19,831 nucleotides of DNA from contig DIWG01000082.1 in assembly GCA_002423465.1 (NCBI GenBank), forward strand, positions 44,193 to 64,023. Reading direction: 5' to 3'. The notes beneath the pieces are model-generated. The model was given only the letters and a program-made list of their open reading frames with translations, ran no database searches and had not been told where the DNA came from. This DNA is from Syntrophaceae bacterium UBA6112. Its GTDB lineage: Bacteria; Desulfobacterota; Syntrophia; Syntrophales; UBA5619. The position numbers and the translations under genes were made by a program. This document shows, piece by piece, positions 15,660 to 19,831 of this stretch; the first letter of the stretch is position 1; each line of letters opens with the position of its first letter.

Positions 15660-16472
15660 ATGGCGACGGCAGAGAAAAGAACGAGGTTGTTCCTTCATCT
15701 GAAAAAATGGCTGGAAAGGGCGGTCATGGATTACGGAATGATCGCCGAGGGAGATCGGGTGCTGGTCGGTGTCTCCGGCGGGATGGACAGCATGGTGTTG
15801 CTCGATCTGCTCAACACGCCGATGATCCACGTCCCGCAATTTTCACTGATGGCCGTCCACATTGATCCCGGTTTTGACCCGGACGGCGCCGGCAGCGGAA
15901 TCCTCGGGCGGCATCTCACGGCAGGCGGTTATGACGCCGTCCTGGAAAGGTCGGACATCGGTCCCCGTTCACACAGCGACTACAACCGGAAAAATCCCTG
16001 TTTCCTCTGTTCCCGTCTCCGACGGAAACGGATTTTTGAGATCGCAGCCGAACGGGGTTGCAACAAGATCGCCTTTGCCCACCACAAGGACGATATCATC
16101 GAGACCCTGCTGATCAACCTTTTCTACGGACGGGAGATCAGCACAATGGTCCCGGACCAGTCGATCTTCGGGGGAAAACTGCATATCATTCGACCCCTGG
16201 CTTACATCCGGGAGGGGCTGGTGAAGAAATACGCGAAGGAACAGGGCTTTCCCGACATTGAAAACAGTTGTCCGACAAGCCGAACGTCGAAACGGCGCAG
16301 CGTTAAAGATCTGCTCGACGGGTTGGAAAAGGAGAACCCGCGGATACGGGACAACATTTGGAAGGCGATGGGGCATGTGAAGACGGATTATCTTCCTCAG
16401 AAGTTCGGCGATCACGGAAGGCCCATATCATCCGGGGTGGACAATTCCAGGGGACAAGCGGAGAAGAAATAA
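15660..16472 (+). CDS. TtcA-like PP-loop ATPase (tRNA 2-thiocytidine biosynthesis family)
   Basis: Probable tRNA thiolation enzyme that adenylates a tRNA base and transfers sulfur with a [4Fe-4S] cluster. The PP-loop SGGMDS is at 39-44 (Met in place of the more usual Lys). The conserved block PCFLCSRLRR (113-122) gives C114 and C117, and C204 (in ENSCPTS) aligns with the third cluster ligand of TtcA; AHHKDDIIETLLINLFYG (140-157) is also typical. Length 270 from ATG 15660, near the family's 280-310. That start is preferred because AGGG lies 5 bases upstream; TTG 15606, ATG 15618 and ATG 15645 lie in frame but lack a ribosome binding site. smpB starts 75 bases after the stop. Other TtcA/TtuA-class thiolases are possible, so no symbol is given. 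Confidence 0.82.
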   Translation: MATAEKRTRLFLHLKKWLERAVMDYGMIAEGDRVLVGVSGGMDSMVLLDLLNTPMIHVPQFSLMAVHIDPGFDPDGAGSGILGRHLTAGGYDAVLERSDIGPRSHSDYNRKNPCFLCSRLRRKRIFEIAAERGCNKIAFAHHKDDIIETLLINLFYGREISTMVPDQSIFGGKLHIIRPLAYIREGLVKKYAKEQGFPDIENSCPTSRTSKRRSVKDLLDGLEKENPRIRDNIWKAMGHVKTDYLPQKFGDHGRPISSGVDNSRGQAEKK

Positions 16473-16547
16473 ACAACAAGGTTCACTTGGCGGCAGGGAG
16501 GGGATATCCTGCCGCAGGATGCCGTGCAGGGGAAGGACAGGAAAATA

Positions 16548-17024
16548 GTGGCGAAGAAGGAAACAGCGGAAAAGCCTATCTGTCAGAACAAGCGGGCGAG
16601 GATCAACTATTTCATCGATGAAACCTATGAGGCGGGAATCGTCCTCGTTGGAACGGAAGTGAAGGCGCTGCGCGACGGCCGGGCGAATCTCAAGGACAGC
16701 TATGCCCTCATCAAGGAGGAAGAACTGTTCCTCTATGACGTGCACATCAGTCCCTATTCGCACGGCAACCGGGAAAATCACAACCCGCTTCGCGTCCGCA
16801 AACTGCTCATGCATCGGCAGGAGATCAAACGGCTCTATGGAAAGTCCCAGGAGCGGGGTCTCACCCTGATTCCGCTCCGGATGTATTTCCGGAACGGGAA
16901 GGTCAAGGTGGAGATCGGTGTCGGCCGGGGAAAGAAGCTCTACGACAAACGGGAGGACATTAAGCTCAAGGAGGATCGCCGGGCGATGGAACGGGGGATG
17001 CGGGCGAAAAACCGGGAGGGGTGA
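16548..17024 (+). CDS. smpB: SsrA-binding protein SmpB
   Basis: Partner of tmRNA in trans-translation: binds its tRNA-like domain and takes the place of the anticodon arm in stalled ribosomes. From GTG 16548 the protein has 158 residues, as usual. Conserved parts are NKRARINYFIDE (14-25), the core GTEVKALRDGRANLKDSY (35-52), the loop HISPYSHGN, and the tail starting GRGKKLYDKRE (127-137), which is basic and inserts into the mRNA channel. An upstream GTG at 16524 is in frame, but the GTG at 16548 has AGGA five bases before it and gives MAKKE, so it is chosen. Its RNA partner ssrA lies 2.5 kb downstream in the same window. Confidence 0.95.
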   Translation: MAKKETAEKPICQNKRARINYFIDETYEAGIVLVGTEVKALRDGRANLKDSYALIKEEELFLYDVHISPYSHGNRENHNPLRVRKLLMHRQEIKRLYGKSQERGLTLIPLRMYFRNGKVKVEIGVGRGKKLYDKREDIKLKEDRRAMERGMRAKNREG

Positions 17025-17106
17025 CGGGATCCGCCCGCCGGTATCATTTTTGTGATGTGCCAAAGGTTGCACGCATCGGGAAAACGTTTGCTGAAAGAAT
17101 AATTTA

Positions 17107-17892
17107 ATGTCCTTGAAATCAATTGAAAAAATTTGTCGGGATGTGCAGCATGCAAGATTAGAAGATCCTGTTATTCTGGATTATCTTGAGTCTGTTGCGA
17201 CCATGCAGGATGACCGTATCCAGAAGCGGCTGTTGGAGGAATTGATCCGGGAATATGTCATTCTGGAGAAAAGGGTGGATGGACTGTTGAAGAATACCCT
17301 TCCCGAAATGGTTGCCAATGAAATCAAATATGGAGGGAAATTCCTGCCCCGTCCTTACGATTGCACCATTCTGTTTTCCGACATTGCCGGGTTTACCCGC
17401 CTGGCGGAAAAAATTCCCGGTGACACGCTGATAGAGCTTCTGGATCGCCTTTTCAAGGGAATGGACGACCTGATTTTCCGTTTTCATGGAACGAAAATCA
17501 AGACGATCGGAGATGCATATATGGCGGTTTTCGGGGCGCCCGCTGAATATGACGATCATGCGGTGATGGCGGTCAGAACGGGGATGGCGCTGTTAAAACT
17601 GGTGGATTCCATCAACAGCGGGATGGATCAGAAGCTTCAGATTCGCGTCGGTGTTCATACGGGCCGTGTCATGGCCGGCGTCGTCGGAAAGGAACGCATG
17701 CAGTTTGATGTGTTCGGCGATCATGTCAATATCGCTTCCAGGTTCGAGTCTTCAGGCGAAAAGGGGAGGGTGAACGTATCTCATGCAACATACATGAGTT
17801 CCAAGGATTTCTTCGAATTCGAGGAAAGAGGGGAAATAGCCCTGAAGAACAAGGCCAATATGAAAGCCTATTTTGTTGTGAGGACACGGTAA
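17107..17892 (+). CDS. Class III adenylate cyclase, soluble
   Basis: Makes cAMP from ATP. 261 residues: an N-terminal helical region (1-60), a transducer-like element (LLKNTLPEMVANEI, 60-73), and the cyclase domain (about 84-260). Catalytic residues are intact: metal-binding D92 (FSDIAGFT) and D136 (KTIGDAY), adenine-selecting K132 and D201 (FDVFGD), and transition-state N208 and R212 (VNIASRF). K/D at the base-selecting positions favour ATP over GTP. There is no membrane segment or recognisable sensor domain in this chain, so sensing probably lies in a partner. Its TAA overlaps the ATG of the ODP-domain gene by one base. The start lacks a good ribosome binding site and the local sequence is visibly more A/T-rich than smpB upstream. 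Confidence 0.9.
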   Translation: MSLKSIEKICRDVQHARLEDPVILDYLESVATMQDDRIQKRLLEELIREYVILEKRVDGLLKNTLPEMVANEIKYGGKFLPRPYDCTILFSDIAGFTRLAEKIPGDTLIELLDRLFKGMDDLIFRFHGTKIKTIGDAYMAVFGAPAEYDDHAVMAVRTGMALLKLVDSINSGMDQKLQIRVGVHTGRVMAGVVGKERMQFDVFGDHVNIASRFESSGEKGRVNVSHATYMSSKDFFEFEERGEIALKNKANMKAYFVVRTR

Positions 17893-18707
17893 TGGGTCCG
17901 CTGAATGATCAGAAAAGTTATGACCGGCCGATCGAGATCGCAGAAAAAATCTACTGGGTGGGATTTCATGAAAAGCTGTCAAATCTCCACTGCAATCCAT
18001 ATCTCATGGTTGAAGGGGATCAGGCTGTTTTAGTCGATGCAGGAAGTCGTCCCGATTTTGCCGTGGTCATGATGAAAATATTACAGGCAGGCATCGCCCC
18101 GGAACAGATTGCGGCCTTGATCTATCATCACTACGATCCTGATCTGTGCGGCTCGCTGTCCAATATGGTCGATATCTGTGAGAACCCGAAACTGATCGTC
18201 CTCTCCGAGCCAAACAACAATGTTTTTCTCAGTTATTACATTGAAAGGAAAAAGCGCGCGTTGCTTCAGTCGATCGATGACCATGGCCTGGTTTTCAATT
18301 TTGGCGAACGGACGTTACAGTTTTTAAAGACACCCTACGCCCATAATGCCGGCAGCTTTGTCACCTATGACACGAAAACCAAAACCCTCTTTAGCAGCGA
18401 TCTGTTCGGAAACCTTTCGCAACAATGGGAACTTTTTGTTGAGCTGGATGATGACTGCTATGTATGCGAGGATTACGACCGCTGTATCAAACGGAAAAAA
18501 TATTGTCCTCTTCCGGACATCTTCGAGTTTCACAAAAGCATCATGCCTTCCGGAAAGGCCTTACGGTATGCCATGGATGTCATCGGAAATCTTGATATCG
18601 AAATGATCGCCCCCCAGCATGGAAGCATTTTCAAGAAAAAGAGGGATATCGATTTTCTCATTGAGAAACTGGGCGCGTTGCAAGGGGTGGGAATTGACGC
18701 TTATTAA
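17892..18707 (+). CDS. Stand-alone ODP (flavodiiron-like, metallo-beta-lactamase fold) protein
   Basis: 271 residues resembling the diiron domain of flavodiiron NO/O2 reductases but without the flavodoxin domain. Ligand positions compared with that family are H80, D82 (usually Glu) and D84 in HYDPDLCGSL, H151 (YAHNAGSF), D170 (SSDLFG) and H243 (PQHGSIF). The last His of HxExDH is replaced by L85. A four-cysteine cluster C189, C192, C198, C205 (CxxCx5Cx6C) lies between D170 and H243. Without a flavin domain, a sensor role for O2, NO or iron is more likely than catalytic reduction; ODP domains serve as sensors in some chemoreceptors. GAGGA (17880-17884) and the 1-base overlap with the cyclase stop imply coupled translation. 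The 3' end overlaps the opposing ferritin-like gene by 50 bases. Confidence 0.82.
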   Translation: MGPLNDQKSYDRPIEIAEKIYWVGFHEKLSNLHCNPYLMVEGDQAVLVDAGSRPDFAVVMMKILQAGIAPEQIAALIYHHYDPDLCGSLSNMVDICENPKLIVLSEPNNNVFLSYYIERKKRALLQSIDDHGLVFNFGERTLQFLKTPYAHNAGSFVTYDTKTKTLFSSDLFGNLSQQWELFVELDDDCYVCEDYDRCIKRKKYCPLPDIFEFHKSIMPSGKALRYAMDVIGNLDIEMIAPQHGSIFKKKRDIDFLIEKLGALQGVGIDAY

Positions 18708-19188
18708 GTTCTTTTTTTATCCCCTCAATTTTCTCCAGGATGATCTTTTTGTGTTCGGAAGTATCGGAGAGGATCCCTTTCATCAGCGTTTGATACTCGA
18801 GATCCGCCGTCTTTACGATCTCTGCGTAACGCGATTCCAGGATGGATTGTTCAATATCTCTGGCCGTAAATAGTATCTTTTCAAAAGAAAATGCCCCCGA
18901 AGTCAGGCGTCCGGTGATATCTTTTATCCCGGCTATTGCCGTATTGAGAGCAATGGGGTTGAAAGGCCTTCCCAATTCAAATTTCCCTTGTTTTTTTAGG
19001 ATGATCTCCTGCATCCTTTGAATATTTTCAGCATGTCCGACCTCAGCACGGGCTAAATTCTGCCAGAACGCTTGATCCTCTTTCCACGTATTCCCGCACT
19101 GCATGTAAAAATCGGACAGGCTCAATTCATACTGAATCATAGACTTCAGCACCGTGGTTATTTTTTCGATATCGGCAATAGTCATCAT
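18658..19188 (-). CDS. Ferritin-like / rubrerythrin-like diiron protein
   Basis: 176 residues, predicted all-helical. The first helix pair has E21-x6-Y28 and E49-x2-H52 (RAEVGHAEN), typical of the diiron site in the rubrerythrin group. The second pair has E113 and E118 (IEQSILESRY) and E145-H146 (TSEHKK), a less regular match, so the second half-site is uncertain. No rubredoxin domain. Possible roles are peroxide reduction, iron handling or O2 sensing. ATG 19188 is chosen because GAGG lies 9 bases upstream (minus strand); the ATG at 19197 is too close to it, and TTG 19203 overlaps it. Its last 50 bases are antisense to the end of the ODP gene. The shared diiron theme with that neighbour suggests a functional link. 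Confidence 0.72.
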   Translation of the reverse strand: MMTIADIEKITTVLKSMIQYELSLSDFYMQCGNTWKEDQAFWQNLARAEVGHAENIQRMQEIILKKQGKFELGRPFNPIALNTAIAGIKDITGRLTSGAFSFEKILFTARDIEQSILESRYAEIVKTADLEYQTLMKGILSDTSEHKKIILEKIEGIKKELNKRQFPPLATRPVSQ

Positions 19189-19302
19189 AACATCCATCCT
19201 CAATACAGTGCATTAAATGTCTGATTCCATGCCGCCGCGGGAGTGATATATTTTTTATTTTATTGCGAAAAATTTAAAAGTAAAAAGTCAAATAGTAAAC
19301 AA

Positions 19303-19317
19303 TTATTCCTGGAATAA
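19303..19317. promoter_or_regulatory. 15-bp palindrome, operator candidate
   Basis: TTATTCC (19303-19309), a central T, and GGAATAA (19311-19317) form a perfect odd-centred palindrome about 115 bases upstream of the ferritin-like start. A half-site GGAATAA recurs at 19384-19390. A binding site for a redox- or iron-responsive regulator would suit the neighbour, but this is inferred from position. Confidence 0.4.
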
Positions 19318-19459
19318 CCATAATTTGATTCGTTCTCGCGTCTGTGTGCTGTGAGCATACGATGGATGGCAGTGTGTGTCAAAGGAATAATGCGACACTT
19401 ACTCCGTTATCCGTCGTCAAGAAGAGAATAGAGGGCTTCTTATTAGCGGGGATCACCGC

Positions 19460-19488
19460 TTGACTTGAATAGATAAAAAAGATAGAAA
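19460..19488 (+). promoter_or_regulatory. Promoter of ssrA
   Basis: TTGACT (19460-19465), 17-base spacer, TAGAAA (19483-19488), followed by T. Transcription would start near 19495, so the precursor would carry about 28 extra bases that RNase P removes at 19523. Confidence 0.6.
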
Positions 19489-19522
19489 TAGACAAGTTCA
19501 TTCTCATCGTTTCACCATCCAC

Positions 19523-19831
19523 GGGGGCGTCACGGTTTCGACGGGGATATGTGAAGCTGCATAAGCGTACCGAGGTTCCTGCAGGCCTCGTTAAACAGGC
19601 AGGACAATATAATCGCAGACAACTACGATTACGCTTTAGCCGCTTAGTCGCGGCTAACGTCTCCCCGGTTTCGTCTGTCGGGCCGGTTTGGGGGCGTCAT
19701 ACAGGCAGGATAACCGCTCTTTCACGCCTGGGGGGAGAGGGGCGAAAAGCTATAAAACAGGATAGCGATCGAGGGATCCTGCTTCCGGGAGCCCTCAGGG
19801 GCGAACCTCAAAACAGAAGATACGTGCGTAG
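19523..19831 (+). ncRNA. ssrA: tmRNA (SsrA), 3' end beyond the window
   Basis: Rescues ribosomes stalled on broken mRNA and tags the product for proteolysis, together with SmpB encoded at 16548. The 5' tRNA-like half begins GGGGGCG (acceptor strand, 19523-19529), followed by CGGTTTCGACGGGG, the hallmark of bacterial tmRNA. A tag frame lies at 19615-19647, flanked by regions that can form pseudoknots such as TAGCCGC/GCGGCTA (19637-19643/19653-19659). It is a one-piece, not permuted, gene. About 50 bases are missing at the right edge, including the T-arm and the CCA end. Confidence 0.95.
19615..19647 (+). other. tmRNA proteolysis tag reading frame
   Basis: Resume codon GCA at 19615, then GAC AAC TAC GAT TAC and so on to TAG at 19645-19647, encoding ADNYDYALAA. 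The C-terminal ALAA is the usual ClpXP recognition end. The upstream ATAATC before GCA resembles the E. coli resume context (ATAGTC). Confidence 0.92.

Larger units (their letters stand above)
19189..19522. other. A/T-rich intergenic region between the ferritin-like gene and ssrA
   Basis: No gene seen in these 334 bases. It holds the ribosome binding site and presumably the promoter of the leftward ferritin-like gene (a minus-strand TTGACT at 19291-19286 lacks a convincing -10), the ssrA promoter, a palindrome at 19303-19317, an extra half-site GGAATAA at 19384-19390, and two small inverted repeats before the ssrA promoter (an AAGAAG/CTTCTT pair near 19419-19441 and AGCGG/CCGCT at 19445-19460). 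Confidence 0.6.

Noticed and set aside
17041..17090. CRP-like cAMP receptor site upstream of the cyclase (TGTGATGTGCC)
   Set aside because: Only one half resembles TGTGA; the symmetric TCACA half is absent at the right spacing.
1..19831. CRISPR arrays, insertion sequences, phage or toxin-antitoxin genes
   Set aside because: Looked for on both strands. No regularly spaced repeats, terminal inverted repeats with a transposase, or recognisable genes of these kinds are present.

Overview
The window reads as a chromosomal, mostly housekeeping segment of a Desulfobacterota (former Deltaproteobacteria) genome, plausibly near the Syntrophia/Geobacter branch. The grounds are the gene order thrS-infC-rpmI-rplT-pheS-pheT-ihfA-merR, a small PxxKW-type cysteine-rich protein, a single-operon HPr/EI pair with a mannose-family EIID, and a tmRNA tag ending YALAA. 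This placement is an inference from gene content and order, not from a database comparison. I see no transposase, integrase, CRISPR array or phage gene.

Left part (1-7770): the 3' end of a tRNA, then the translation operon: threonyl-tRNA synthetase, IF3 (with an AUC start codon), L35, L20, both PheRS subunits, IHF-alpha and a MerR-type regulator, closed by a strong bidirectional-looking terminator at 7730-7770. Leader or intergenic hairpins sit before thrS, before rpmI and between pheS and pheT.

Middle (7835-14126): a leftward PxxKW cysteine-rich protein gene whose promoter is separated from its ribosome binding site by an intrinsic terminator, so it has an attenuator-like leader or a small RNA. 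A rightward PTS group follows: EIID, HPr and Enzyme I, without IIA, IIB or IIC in view. Next is a large PlsB-type glycerol-3-phosphate acyltransferase preceded by a 19-codon ORF with a near-perfect Shine-Dalgarno, then a hairpin shared by convergent plsB and eno.

Right part (14158-19831): leftward enolase, divergent from a rightward TtcA-like tRNA thiolase and SmpB. Then comes the most unusual part: a class III adenylate cyclase whose stop overlaps the start of a stand-alone flavodiiron-like (ODP/metallo-beta-lactamase fold) protein, convergent with and overlapping a ferritin-like/rubrerythrin-like gene. These three lie between smpB and its partner RNA ssrA (tmRNA), which begins at about 19523 and is cut by the window edge. 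The cyclase-ODP-ferritin group looks like a candidate oxygen-, NO- or iron-responsive cAMP signalling module; that role is inference.
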